The notes under the pieces: generated by a model | The model's database searches: none | Seen by the model: the letters and a program-made list of their open reading frames with translations, nothing else | What the model was told of the DNA's origin: nothing | Source of the DNA: Mermis nigrescens | Lineage: Eukaryota > Nematoda > Enoplea > Mermithida > Mermithidae | Direction: 5' to 3' | Assembly: GCA_036768485.1 (NCBI GenBank) | Contig: JAVLUZ010000344.1 | Location: forward strand, 1 to 64,000 | Length of the DNA stretch: 64,000 bases | Part shown: piece after piece, positions 27,975 through 42,900 of the stretch | Position numbering within the stretch: position 1 is the stretch's first letter | How the letters are laid out: each line of letters opens with the position of its first letter | Made by a program: the position numbers and the translations under genes

Positions 27975-30900
27975 CGTTTAGAAAATTCGAAAAATTCTAG
28001 TAAATTGATCGGGACACATTAAAGACATAGGCATAGGATGGGGTGAGATAGGGGTAATACTCTACCTAAGGTTTTGCAAAATTAGCCAGTTCTGTCAGGC
28101 GATATTGAGAAAATGATAGGTGCAGCAAGATAATTTTTGAGTTTACTGTGGAAAAAAGACCGAAAATTCTACCAAAAAAAACGTTCGAAATTTCAAAATT
28201 TTAAGCGCCGTATTGATAAACTTTTGTATTTTTAATCGCTAGAAACCCATAAATTTGATAAATAAACTTCACTAATAAGGGTCAATAAATCCACTTTAGC
28301 CTCACATAACGTGTTACTGTACCATAGGACCCTACATTTTAGATGTACTGTGAACGTATATTGACTCTTGTGGGCCGCCTTTGAACATGTGCAAAGCGAC
28401 TTTGTACAAAAACAATGGACACAATTTCATCCACGTATCTTTGGGGAAATGGGGGTTCGGATCCTGAAAATTCAGAAAAATCGGAAAAATAGGACTTTTT
28501 AAACGTTATTTTGCGCTATTTTGTGGCCTTTTTTGGGCTTATTCCCGCCAAAAATTGGTGTTGGTCCCCTCCAAAATAGGACGGCCAGCTGAGTGCCTGC
28601 ACAATTTACTTTATGATCATTCCTGGATTTCACCTTCCTCTGTTCACCCCTACCTTTCCCATACAATACGGATAAATATATGGTCAAAATTGAGTATTAA
28701 TCGCGAAGTTTTGTTAAAAACGCCTATATAACTTGTTTATTGAGGTTTTTGGAAAGCCTTAAATTCTTCCTTAATCCGCAGCATTTTGACTGAATTATTA
28801 CGAATTATTACATTTATATAATTGTTACTAATTAGTGAGTTATAATTGGTACTTAAGTATTACTAATTAATACAAATATACCTGTGTAATTATTAATAAT
28901 TATTACTTGTATTACTACTGAATTATTTACTCAATTAATAACTCATCATTATGGTAATATAATTTTTGCTGATTATTAATCATAATTATTTACTTAATTT
29001 TCAATAATTATAACGAGTTACTAATAATTAATTATAATTATTACTGAATTATTTACTTAGTTATTACTTGTATTACTACTGAATTATTTACTTAATTAAT
29101 AACTTATCGTTATAGTAATATAATTATTGCTAATTATTAATCATAATTGTTTACTTAATTTTCACTAATTAAAACGAGTTATTAATAATTAATTATAATT
29201 ATCACTGAATTATTTACTTAATCATTACTAATTATTACGATAATATGATCATTATTATTGATTGATTGTGATTATTAATGAAATATTTACTCTCGCAGCC
29301 TCCTAGTGTCAATGGCTCCGTTGTCGAGTGATTTGTCCGCAATCAACTGCTCAGATCCGCCACACTTAGGACCCGCTGTTTCTGAGGTATGAATGCGCGT
29401 AATGGCTTGAGAATTGGGGTGGGAATCCCCGGCATACATGTATTGGCTCAAAAAATGACCTCCAATTTTTGGCCAAAACGCCTAAAAACTGCCAAAAAAT
29501 AATTTTTTCCAAAAATCGTGGGGGTGAAAAATTTTCTGGCTTTGGGCAGAATGGGGGATGTCCGACTTGGGTTGAGGAGGATCCCCCATCCTCCCTGTTA
29601 CATGTATGGACTCCGGCCATTTTTAGTGGAGGAGTAGATGACCTTCAATTTTTGGCCAAAAGTGCCAAAATATTTAAAAATAATCAAAAAAACGCAAATT
29701 TTTGTAAAACATCGGGGTGTCAAAATTTGTCTGACTTTAGGGGATAGGAAAAGTGTCAAACTTTGGGTGGAGGATCCCTCAACCCCCGTTACCTGTATGG
29801 AGGTATATAGTTTTCAATTAATCGTTGAAATAATATTTTTTTAAACGTGACTAAAGTTTGGAAAATCAAGATATTAAAAAATGGAAAATTAATATTTGAG
29901 TTTATATTTGTTTATTTATTTATATTTATTTATTTCCGATCGCTTATGTAAATTATAATCGTATTTCAAAAACTGCATTGATTTCTTCGTTTTATCTTGT
30001 CCAATCGCTTTTAAAAAGGGATCCAAATTCCATCCTTACCGCTTTTCGATTTGGAAAAGTTTAGGCTTTTGATAAACTTACAGATGCAGTATTAACCTTT
30101 GTTCAGGGGTGATGCAAAATTTTAAGATTGGAGGCTATTTTAAAATTGAGGGATAAGAATATTTCGGCTTTTGCAGGCACGTAACTGGCCGTCCTATTTT
30201 GGGGGGCAACACCAATTTTTGGGGACTAAGCCCAAAAAGGCCAAAAATAGCACAAAATAACGTTTAAGAAATCAGATTTTTCTGAATTTTTTGGGGGGTC
30301 TGAACCCCCCCCCCCCCAAAAAGATACGTGCCTGGGATTTTTTTGAAAAAATTGGGAACGACCAGACATGCACGGCGTCGGAGTTCGGGGCGAAATCAAA
30401 AAAGTTTTCTAGAATGTCTTTTGGGGCCCAAAAATGGTAGATAAATACGCATCAAAAACATAATTTTTGGCACTTCTGACGATGCTCTACCTTTTTAGAA
30501 CGCGAAAAGCATAACGAATTTCAGAAAAAAATTTCAAATAAATTCGAATAAAATGAGGAAAATTTAGTCAAAAATGAATATACGGCGCTACGCTTAAAGC
30601 GCCACCTCTTCTACATATTTTTGGGAAAATCGCGAATTCTACCGGTGGAAACTTTTTCGCGGAGTTGAAAAACTTTCTGGGGGAAGAAAATCTCACAGAC
30701 CCTCAAGATCATGTATGAGCACAACCATACATGATCTTCGAGGTATCCCCTCAGGAAAGTTTTCACACCCCCTCCCCGAAAATTTTTTAATCTCCTTCCC
30801 GAATTTGCGATTTTCCAAAAGTTTCCAAAAAACTTCGTATAAAAGGTGCTTTTTAAGCGTTTTTAGCTACACATCTGCTTGTTAAAACGAGTAAAATTTT

Positions 30901-33900
30901 CGGCGTATTTTTATTTATTTTTATTTTTATTATTATTTATTTTCGTAAAATTTAAATTTTTCAGAAAAATTAAAATTTTTTTCGAAATTTGAATATAATT
31001 TAAAATTTTTTAAGTAAAATTTTAAAAATCTTGAAAAAATTGAAATTTAAAATTTTTCAATTTTTGTACTTTTATGCCCTAGACAGATAGCGCATTGTCT
31101 GAAACGCCGAAATCGATTTTTGACGCGTCTGTACCATTATTGAGTCCAAAAAAGGCATTTTGAAATCTAACCCCCTCCTTCCCAATTCCCATGCTGCGCA
31201 TGGCTGAAGACTAGTGATCGACCGGGGCGACTTTTTTGGCCGGGGCCGGGGCGGTAGCGGGGCTGAAAAAAAATCCCCGGCCGGGGCCGGGCGGCTGGCC
31301 GGGGTAAGACAAGGAAATAATGAGCGACTGCTCCATTCAGTAGTAAATGGCAAGCGCAAAGTTAGGTGCGCCTTTTCATATCAAGTTTTATTACTATTTA
31401 TTTCACAAGAAACAAATTTAGTTCAGTGTTTCATTGTCTGAATCATCAATAAAGTCATGTCGCTACTATTAGCACGCTCTATATCATTTGAATCTTCGCT
31501 ACTGCTACTGCTGCTGTAGCGATTGGATGCAATAGGTATTGGATGTAATAAATGAGACATCACATTCCCATAAGGGGGAGGGGTATAACCCCCTCAGGGT
31601 CCAAGACACAAGTCACTGTCAGACGATTTTTGGTGAAAACCTTTCGAATTTTTTGAACTTACTTTTCAGTATGGCAAAAGTGTACCTAACTATTAGAATT
31701 TCACGAAGTGATACATTATTTTAGAATGTGAACTAGAGTAAATAGATAAACTATCACTATAAAACATGCATGTAATCGCTTAAAATTTTGTGAGGGTCTC
31801 TCAGTATACATGTAACGGCTGGAAATCTAGGGTAGGGGTCCCTCGCCATTTTTAGAAGGAGGGGTTAGCGACTAGATCAAAAATGGTAAAACACATAAAA
31901 ATAGCCAAAAAAGCGCATGTTTTCGCCAAAAAATGGGGGAGGGTGGTCAAATATTTTTTGACTTTCAAGGAAGTTCGGGGCTCCAGAGCGTGGATGGGGA
32001 ATGGCCAAAACCCCTGTCACATGTATATTTCTCGGCCATTTTCAGGGGAAGGGGTAAGCGGCTCCATTTTTGCAGCCGCTTACCCCTGAAAGTCTTTAAA
32101 ATGGTAGAATTTGCAATAAGGAATTCTACACCTTTTTACAGTTTTGTTCTTCAATAATCTTTGTGCATGTACAAAGGCGGTCCTGAATCGTCTTTATACA
32201 CCAGCAAAAATCTTCGCCAAATACAAAAAGACTGTGCTTCTAAATGTGATAATTCGGCCTGAATTTAGTTGACAATATTAGTTGGGCGCGAAGTGCCGAA
32301 ATTTTTATGAGCTTCTGATTGAATTCACACATAAAACTCGATTGAGAAAGCTAAAACAACTTGTACTATAAAATCAGAAATATTACAAAAATTGTAATAT
32401 GCGAAATAAATCTTGTAATAAGCAACACTGCGCTTAGAATGGAAAAATGGAAAAATGTAAAATAGTCAGAAACCCAAAAATTAGCCAAATACACTACTAA
32501 AGGTCGAAAAACTATGTTCTACCACACTGAAATCGTTACTGTACCATATTAAAGTATACAAAAACTTGCATGTACAAAACAGTGTTTTTTGTATTCGCCA
32601 AAGATTTTTCTCGATGTACAAAGACTTTTCAGGACTATCTTTGTACATGCACAAAGATTTTTGGGAAGATAAAAACTGTAAAAAGGTGCGAAATTCCAAA
32701 ATTTTTCCGGCGCTTCGCTCCGATATGAAAAATTGTCTGTCCTATCAGTGTTTTTTTTGTACAAGGTCCGTTTGTACATGTACAAAGATGGTCCCCAAAA
32801 GTCTTTGTACATTTTGTACATGCAAATTTTAGTGTACTATAATATAGTACAGTAGCGATTTTAGTGTAGTAAAACAGGGTTTTCGATCTTTGGTAGTGTA
32901 TTCTAGCTAATTTATGGGTTTCTGACGCCAAAAATTACTAAAAATTATCTGAAAACGGCGCGAAGCGCCGAAAAATGTTGACATTTTTCCATTCTAAATG
33001 CAAATTCTGCCATTTTAAAGATATATAGGACAAATAATTTATCAGTTCGGAGCGAAGCGCCGAAAATTGTGGGAATTTTACATCTTTTTACAGTTTTTGT
33101 CTTCCTAAAAATCTTTGTACATTTTGTACACACAAAATTTTTGGGCACGATAATATGGTATAGCAGCGACTTTAGTGTGGTAAAAACAGAGTTCTTCGAC
33201 TTTTCGTAGTGTGTTTTAGCTAATTTCTGGGTCTCTAAGGGCAAAAATCACTAATAATCGTCTTAAAACGGCGCGAAGCGCCGAAAAATTTGACATTTTT
33301 ACTTTTGAAATGCAATTTCTGCCATTATAAAGATATATAGAACACACAATTACTCATTTCGGCGCGAAGCGCCGAAATTTTTTCTAATTTTAGACCTTTT
33401 TTGCAATTTTTGTCTTCCCAAAAATCTTTGTACATGTACAAAGACGGTCCCGAAAAGTCTTTGTACATCGGGAAAAATCTTTGCCGAGTACAAAAAAAAC
33501 CGTGTGTCCTATATATCTTTAAAATGGCAAAATTTGTATTTGGAATAGAAAAATGTCAAATTTCTAGGCGCTTCGTGCCGTTTTGAGACAATTTTAGTAA
33601 TTTTTGGTGTTAGAAACCCAGAAATTAGCTAAAATATACAATCAAAAGTCAAAAGACCCTGTTTTACCACACTAAAATCGCTACTGTACCATATTATAGT
33701 AACCAAAAATTTGTGTGTACAAAATGTACAAAGAACTTTTGGGGACCATCTTTGTACATGCACAGACGGACCGTGTACAAAAAAACACTGGTACAAAATC
33801 TACAAAGACATTTGGGTACCATCTTTGTTCATGTATATACAAAGGTACATTGTACAAAAAAACACTGTCACATACTGATAGTATGCGAAAATAGTTATGT

Positions 33901-36900
33901 TTAAAAATATATTTATATGATATAGCTACAAAAATTTGTTAGCTCATACAAAGACCTTTTCGGAGATCTTTGTACAAGCACAAGAAGCTCGCACAACAAA
34001 ATAGAGTCGGCTAATAATAGTCCACCACTCAATTTTCTGGTCCTCCAATTTGGGATTTCATCCCTCCTTCAACTCTGGACCTTAGGAAACTATTTGAGAC
34101 ATGTTTAGTTTATTGGATCGGATGCGATTCTGCAGCATAGTTTACATTCGCCTATAATTAACCTCCGTCCTTATAACTATTACACAAGAAACGCGTTTTG
34201 TAGCACGCGGTTCCCATTCAATTAAATGTAAAAGTGGTTTTTGTAAAAATAGTTTGTTGAAAACGTACAATTTCCAACTAGAAATAGAACGTATTTGTCA
34301 ACTCTAAATCTTTTAGCCATAGCTATGAATGAATGAGTTAGAAGTAGCATTTAGTCTAAATAAGGTAAGTGGAGGAATCGAAAACATGCAGATTTTCCTA
34401 AACATTTATTCAGTAAAAGCTAATTTATACACAGTAGCAAAGTTATAACAAGGACTAAGTAAGTATACATATGGTTTAATGAGTACAGTTCTCAAAATTA
34501 ACACTTGCTCATTGATAAATAAGTGCCAGTATCACAGCCTGTACAAAATACGAATTACACTAATTTTTTCCCGGCCCCGGCCATTTTTTGACCTTGCCCC
34601 GGCCGGGGCCGGGATGCTTAAAAATGGCCGGGGATTGCCGGGGCCGGGGCCGGGGCCCCGGTCGATCACTACTGAAGACGACTCACGTTGGGTCGGCAGG
34701 GATCCCTTCCTCTCGCATATACGAATGTATGGCCATCGTACTTGTAACAGAGAGTGTGGAATCCCCCTCCGAAAGTCGGTAGTCTTCCATTCCACTGTCG
34801 AAGTCAGAAAATTTCCGACCCTCTGGTTTTTGGCGAAAATTTGCGTTTTTTGGCTATTTTTAGATGCTTTTTCGCCATTTTTAGCCAAAAACTGAAGGTT
34901 ATTCACCCCCTCCCCTCTAAATGTGGCCGGCCCTCAAAGCGGAATTGCAAGTTGCAACGGGTATGATCATGCGTGTAACAGGGGGATGGGGGATCCCCCT
35001 ACCCAAAGTCGGACGTCCCCCATGCCACCCAAAGCCAGAACATTTTTTACCCTCCCCCCATTTAAAAAAAATTGAATTTTTTGGCCGTATTTTGCCAAGA
35101 ATTGTAGGTCATTTACCCCCCCCCCCACCTAAAAATTGCCGGGACCCCCCCCTTCAAATGTCGAGCCGTTACATGTATGTGTATGATGCCCATATTGTAA
35201 TTTACAATCCTTTAAATTTTAGGTCAACTCTTATTGGTTCAAATTGCTATTGTACAACCTGGCCGGGCAAGGTCCGGTAACTTTAATGTTCAGCAAAGGA
35301 TCTAGAGTGAAAAGGCTTCCAGTTGCTTTAAAAGTTGGTTTTCCTTTCCTTTCTAATCGCAGTCTTCTCATTTTAATGTTCTAGGCTAATTGTACTGACT
35401 AACTGATTTTTTTGTTTTTTCTTTCTGTACAAGCTGTCAATATACTTGATGCACTTAGCTTCATGTCACTACGTAATACGTTTGTAATGTTCCTTGGCTT
35501 TTTCAGGAATTGCGTAAGGTGACCAGACGTGTTCTGGGGGAGCTTTGACCCCCCAGAATGGCAACTATTTTCCCGCAAAATGGCTGCGGCCCCTCAGAAA
35601 TTTCGATTTTTGGTAAAACTTTGTAACAGTTGTAAAAAGTGTGCCTTTTTATGCGTTTTTAGCCCATTTTTAGCTCAAAAATGTCAAATTTTTCGGCGCT
35701 TCGCGCTATACACTCATTTTGTGATCATATTCTGTTCAATTTACTCAATTTTTCCATATTTTTCGAATTTTTTAACCTTTTTATGCTCTAGAAAGAACGA
35801 GCGTAGTCTTAAACGTCAAAAAACTCTTTTTGACGTGTATCCATCGTTTTTCAACCCAAAAAAGGCACTTTTTGGAAAACACTTTAGGACCTGACCCCTC
35901 AGAATTTCCATGCTGTTCACGTATGAAGGTGACGGTACCAAAATCCTCCCAAATTTGCCAAATAATAATCACTAAAATTTGATTTTCGATAAAAGGACGT
36001 TTTCTTGTCGTTTTTCGGTGCCCAACTCTGATCGGAATAATTTTCCATGCAGAAATATTTCCGAAAATTTTCTACTTTTTCTCCTTAGATTTTGTGCGGG
36101 AACCGTGTATGTGTTGTGTTTTAATTAGATTTTCTCATGGATTTCTCTCGGAATTCTCTTTCTCAACTTGCTCAAGAATTAGAATGAATAAACTTGACTA
36201 ATTTTATTATTTTTCCCTTGTGTACATCGGATTAGAATACAAGATTGCTCAAGAACTTGGCCGGCAAGGTCGAAATTTCTTGAATTTCCGTTGAAAAATG
36301 GGAAAACAGCTTCATTATCTGGTCAAGTGTGTTAGACCATGAAAAACATATATGTGCTGACAGGGACGTACGCGGGATTTTTTTGAGGGGGGCGGGGAGG
36401 TCCAAAATTGGTGACCCTGTATTTCGGGATACGTCCGCTGGGGCACCGAATAAAGTGAATTTTCTGACGTTTCCGAACATGCTCTATCCTTTAAGCTCAT
36501 AAAATTCAAAATTTTTAAGAATAATTTCGTTTTCTCTTAATAAGCTATGAAAAATGACGTTTTTGGCCGGGCTTGGCCCTAAATTAAGAAGATAATGATT
36601 CTACGGCGCGGAGTGTCTAAAATTTTGAAATTTTTCGATAAAAAGACGCCAATTCCCATTATTTTCCATGCATTACTTACCTATTCAAAATTATTTTAGG
36701 CCTAAGGGGGCCGCCCCCTGCGTACGCTTATGTGTGCTGACTATTTCGCTTTTTCACATTGCAGCAGAGAAAAGAATAAAAATAAATAAACAAACGTGTG
36801 AATTGCGTTACATTTATATAATCGTCAGTTGTGTTATTAAAATTGTTATAATCACAACTTTCACACATGGGCTTAGGGGGAGTGAGTGGGGGGTATTACC

Positions 36901-39900
36901 CCACCTAAGGGTTTTGCAGATCAGGTTTATACTGTCAGGCGATTTAAAAAAAAAACGAAAGGTGCTGCAAGACAATTTTTGTGTTGACTGCGGAAAAAAG
37001 GCCGGAAATTCCGCCTAAAAAACGATCAAAATGTCTTGATTTTTCTGGCGCTCCGCGCCGTATTGAGAAAATTTTGTATTTCCTATTGCTGGAAATCCAT
37101 AAATTGGCTAAACTTAAGTGACAAGGGTCAAGCAATTGAGTCTAATAAAGTGCTACTGTACCATATAAAAGTACTAAAAAAATTCATTTACACGGGTACA
37201 GAATGTACACGAATTTTTAGAGACCTTCTTTGTACATGTACTCCGACACTTATTGTTGAATAGAATTTTCATACATATTTTAAAATGTTTTATATTTACT
37301 GTATTTCATATTCTAACACCCTCTATATTTCGGCTTTGGATTGTTAAAGTCGTTCAATGTAACGGATCTTTGCAAACCCGGATGTTATTGTAGTATATGA
37401 ACTCTGTTAACACGTAAAATGATGAAAAATTTACAATGTTGAACAAAAGCAATTGGTACAATTAGGGGCGTAAGCAGCCGGGCAGGGGGCCTGGGCCCCT
37501 CCCCTTCTCCCCTCCCCTGAAATGAATAAAAATATTTTCATTTTTCACAAGGGTCCCCAAAGGGAAAAATTGAAAATTCTCGAAGTCCACTAAAAGGACA
37601 GCCAAAATGCGTTTTTAGCACACTTTTGAGCTAATGAACTCTAAGAATTTTCCGGCGCCTCGCGCCGAATTTCTTATTTTCTATCCCATATCTTACCCTA
37701 GAAGCATACATGCACATAGGGGAGGGTGAGGGGGTATTTCAACCCGCTCCTGAAGGGTCAGCTAGACAGGTACTGTCCGGCGATTTTGAGCTGACGGAAC
37801 GCTTTTTGCATCATTTTCGAGGTCAAAAATAGTAAAAACGTCAAACTTTTTCCGGCGCTTCAGGCCAGATTAGTATTTTTAAGTACTTTGTTCTCAAAAA
37901 GCGCCCAAAATTGATAAATTTTTGCATTTTTTAGTGTTGAAAGTGATATAATGCAAAATAAGCTAAAAATGCTTTTTAAATGCGATATTAACACGAAAAA
38001 AACGTACATATATGCTATTTTGTTCATTTTGATCGTTGAAACAGCAAACAAAATTGTGAAAGTTAAATTTATTGTTTTGCATTTTGTGGGATTCTACCCC
38101 TCCTTCCTCGCACTGCCGACCCTGACTTTGTGCAACTATGCCTAGAAGCCCAGATTTGACTTAAAAATAGCGAATATGTCAAAAAATTTCACAAAATGCA
38201 AAGAAAAGCATTTCGATATGTTTAGGAGTCAAGTTTAGCTTGATATTGAGGAATTAGTCATACAGATAGACTAAACAATAGATTTTTGATATTCAAGTTT
38301 TTAATCAAGCAAGAAGGTTTTTCAAGTTTTTTCCTAATTTTTTCCTTCGCCATGGCATAGATCTCGTCGAAAAACGCTTAAAAATGTTATTATTTTCGCG
38401 TAATTCATAATGGTTCTCGAGTTATAAGACTTCAAAAATTTCGGCTCCTCCCCGAAATAAAACCCTGGGTACAATTGACAAGTCTGAAACTATAAAAAAA
38501 GGCGATAAAGACGTTTTTATGGCTATTTTAACAAAAAAAATACGTTTTAGTATGGTGTTTCGAAAATTAATTATTAGAAGTAATCAATAAGAATGAACAA
38601 ATGAGGACGTACATAATTGCCTCAATTGGTAGACCACTGATGAGCCCTAAGCCCTCCCTATGTGTTAAATCATAGTACCTACCTACATACACTACATGCA
38701 TGCAAACACCTTTTCTATTTCGTAAACCGAGTATGGCAATATAATACAGGGTGGTTAAAAAAGCGAATGACTTATTGATCCTTATAACTTCTTCAATACT
38801 AAATCAGATTAAATGCGGTTTGCTTTGTTCGAGAGTCGAAGAACTCTGTAAGAAAGTAGCAAAATTTCAATCATGCAGATCGATCTGCTGTTGGTTCTAC
38901 ACTGAATTAAGCAGAAGTCGTTTTTTTCGAGTAATGAATGCATCTGCCATACGCATATTTGCCTTTGAAACCCTGTAAATTTACAGATTCTTAAGACAAG
39001 TACAAAAATTTAGCCCTTTTAATTGTCTATCACTCGTATGATTTGCAGGCACGTAGCTGGCCGTCCTATTTAAGGGGGACCAACACTAATTTTTAGGGGA
39101 CTAAGCTCAAAAAGGCCAAAAATAGCGCAAAATAAAGTGTAAAAAGTCCTATTTTTCCGATTTTTGGAGGGGTCCGAACCCTTCCCCCATTCCCCCAGAG
39201 ATACGTGTCTGATGATTTGCTTTGCGGTATTCAAGGTTTGAAAAATAATTGAACACAATCAAAAGTTGCACATTTTGGCAAGTGCTAGCAAATTAAAAAC
39301 GTTGCCGTAGCAGTGCAACAACCCGTGATAAAGGGGCTGCTGTTGCACTGCTACAGACTGAACTACTCAAAATAAAAATAGAGAGGACAGTAAACAAATA
39401 ATTTTGGCTTCATGTAAATCGGAGCACGTTGATTTATCTTTTGTTGTTGGGGAGTTACGCTGTTGTAAAGATTGCTTATAAAAGCAAAAAAACTACAAAA
39501 AAGACGAAAAAACGACTTTTGCTTAATTTAGTGTAAACCAAATAGTAGCTCAAGCAGCAAGATTGAAACTTCAGTACGGCAGAGGTAACAGGCCGAAAAT
39601 CAAACCGCATTTAATTTGGTCAAGTATCAGAGAACTTATAGGGAACAATATGCCATTCGTTTTTTTGAACCACCCTGTATATAGTAAGTAATAAATAATA
39701 TAATATAAAAAATATAAATAACATAATAAATAAACAAATATAGCTTCTTCAATTTCGTAGGCACGGTACAAAATTTTATGCATACTTAGCATGCTAACGA
39801 GCACACATTCCCATAGGGAAGGAGGGGTCGAGGGGAGGATATTACCCCGACCTCAGGGTCCAAGACTCAAGTCACTGTCAGACGATTTTGAACTATCGAA

Positions 39901-42900
39901 AATTTTCTGCGTGATTTTTGTGAACAAAAGTAGCAAAGGTATTAGAATTTTTTCGGCGCTTCGCGCCGACTAGTGCATTTCTGTTTTTTATCCGTAAAAT
40001 GCCTAGAATGAAGTTAAAATGATCTGAAAAGTCAAAATTTCCGATGAATTCTTACATGTTTTACTAACAAAAGTAACGAAAGGAATCAGAATTGGATAAA
40101 AAGTTTTAAAAAATGCAGTTTTCTGTGTTAAAATATTTTATATAGGATGTTTTAAGCATTTTTTATATTTTACCTGCAAAAACAGGCTAGAACTCTAAAT
40201 TTAGTGGTCCCGAATTTAGGGATTTCAGCGCCCTGAACTTTCGACCTTGGGAAACTGCGTTAACGAGAGTCATCAATTTATCCAACTTCAACTAAGCCAA
40301 ATAAATTAGTTGACTAAAGATTAATAAATAAATGAATCTCTGAGTTTTTTAAATTTGATGCTCTCATAATCGGTCTTTTTTAAGCCGTATAAGAAATTGT
40401 TGTTAGGAGTTTGGTCGCACGATTTCGTCGTTGTTAATTCAGATTTTTGCTTACTAACGCTCAACGAGGCCTTGCAACATTCTGTTGTTATGCTGCAGGT
40501 AAAAGAAGTCATTCTGCTTTGAGCTGCTTGTATTGCTGTTGATTTTAAGGCAAGTATATCTGGGGAATGGGGTTTCGAACCCCCTTCCACCAAAATTCAG
40601 AAAAATCGGAAAAATAGGACTTTTAAAACGTTGTTTTGTTCTATTCTTGGCCATTTTGGGCTTTTCCCCAAATTGGTATTGGTCCCCCAAAAATGGGACG
40701 GCCAGTTATGTGCCTGTTGATTTTCAGATTGTATACATTAATTTTCTTCAGTTTTTATCGCGGAATTCACTTACTTTTTAATTTTTATCATTCTTGTTTA
40801 GCCGCATACTGTGACGTAGACTTATGGGATGGATTAAGTTAAAAACGCATTCGTTTTTTGGCACATTGAATAAAGCGATAAGCTGTCCTCATTTGCTTTT
40901 CGCCTGGCTTACATTTCACCCACTACACGCCATACATTGTAATGGCTCAAAATTTTGGGTGGAATCCCGGTAATTTTAAGGGGGGGGGGGTAAATGACCT
41001 CCAATTTTGGCCAAAAATGGCCAGAAAACACCTAAAAAACTAAAAAATTAAATTTCTTCCAAAAATCGGGAGTGGGGTCAAAAATTTTTTTGGCTCATGC
41101 TGCACGCCACCACATTTTCAAAGTTTTTGTGTTATTTTCAGTTTTATGCTTCCATATCGGGAGCATACGTGTTCTTGGGAGGTTTCGAACACCCCAGAAT
41201 GGCCGCGGCGATCCGTCAGGATTTTTGATTTTTCGGAGAAAAAATCGCAGAAATTATGCTTTTTTAAAGCGTTTTTAGCTATTTTCTGGCTGAAAAGCGT
41301 TAAATTTTCGGTGTTTCGCGCTGTTTACTCAGTTTTTGACTGTATTTTGTTCAATAACTCGAGTTTTTTCGAAATTTTTTAACGTTTTTATGTTCTAGAA
41401 AGAACGAGCATTGTGCGAAACGTCAAAAAACAGTGCCTGGCGTGTACTCATCGCTTTTTAGCCCAAAAAGGCACGTTGAAACAATTTCTCAGCACTGACT
41501 CCCAGAATTCCCATGCTGCGCGCACATGTTTGTGAGGTGATCTTTTTTCTATTCCACAGGCTTTCTCTGAAACGGATGAAGATATTCACGTTGCTCACGT
41601 TCCTTTTCCTATTTCGCCTAGCAAGGATGAGTCACCTGTTAATGCTGGTTAGTCGTTTCTAGTACTTGATGTAAAAGTTTTGTTTAAATACTGTAAATAA
41701 ATATATAATATGTAGTAGAAATATTATGTAATATAATCAGTATTTAATATATAATATACAATATAATTAATGTACATGACATAATACTACGAGTGTCCAG
41801 GCACGTAGCTGGCCCTCCTATTTTGGAGGGGGGCTAACACCTATTTGGGGGGTCTAAGCCAAAAATAGCACAGAATAACGTGTAAAAAGTCCATTTTTCC
41901 GGTTTTTTCTGAATTTTGGGGGGTCTGGACCCCCCCAGTCCCCCACAGCTACATGCCTGCGAGTATCGATGTTCAATTAGGAATTATTCTTCGACTCGGT
42001 CATCTTGAAAAATTCTTTTGGCGAGATAACGAATGGATTTGCATTTTTTGCGATTTTTATCATCGTTTACCGTAATTTTTCGAATTTTGTGATTTCAGCA
42101 CGATTTATCCAGTTTTATAATGTAAAAATTCTTGAAATTTTTCATTCTTCGCACCAAATGGTTTCATAGCTTTGTATATCGTTCGTATTCATATCACCGA
42201 GGTACTTTTTCAAATTTAAGTCATCCGCAGCAAGCCTTATGCCTTAATTTTAAACATTGACGCCGGATTTTTGTTCAAATGAATTCAGTTTAGACATTGT
42301 TAGCATTTTTACGCCAAATTTTCGAGTTTTTATCGAAAAATAAATTTCAGAAACGAGTATGAGTAAAGTTAGACACCGAATAGCGATGAAACGATATATT
42401 CCGCACGTGAATTGCAGGTTTTTGGGCTACAGTCTTCGACTATTTGGAGGCAGGCACGTATCTCTCGGGGGAATGGTGGGTTCGACCCCCAAAATTCAGA
42501 GAAATCGGAAAAATAGGACTTTTTAAACGTCATTTTGAGCTATTTTTGGCCTTTTTGGGCTTAGTCCCCCCGAAAATTGGTGTTGGTTCCCCCAAAATAG
42601 GACGGCCAGCTGCATGCCTGTTTGGAGGAAGGTCGGGCACAACAGCTCCTAATGAAAATCTTAAAAGTATGCAACTTTCGCCTGCCCTCCCCTCCTCACG
42701 TTTTACCCCAAATCTTTCGCCCACCCTGATATTCGTTTTGTCATTTATTTTGTGTTTTTCATTGTTTTTAGACTTCTTAAATTTTTTATTTTTTTCATTT
42801 TATTCTTTTTTTGATTTTTTCGATTTATTATTTTATGTTATTATATATTTGGTAAATTTTTATCGTCGCTCCTCCGCAACATCTGTGGAATACGTGTTGC

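Larger units (their letters stand above)
31212..34671. mobile_element. long hAT-like element 2, GGCCGGGG subterminal repeats
   Basis: Inverted ends TAGTGATCGACCGGGGC and GCCCCGGTCGATCACTA. Perfect TSD CTGAAGAC at 31204-31211 and 34672-34679. Each end carries clustered GGCCGGGGCC words (31234-31310 and 34573-34658). The interior holds family E and several family A copies. No transposase frame. Confidence 0.93.

Noticed and set aside
27273..29807. Introner-type intron gain (a transposon insertion that is itself the intron)
   Set aside because: After the right TSD copies, the introns continue for 1.6 and 5.4 kb of other sequence before the next exon. The elements sit at one edge and are not the whole intron.
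34479..34906. Pro/Gly-rich frames on both strands near 34.6 kb
   Set aside because: They translate the GGCCGGGG subterminal array of hAT-like element 2.
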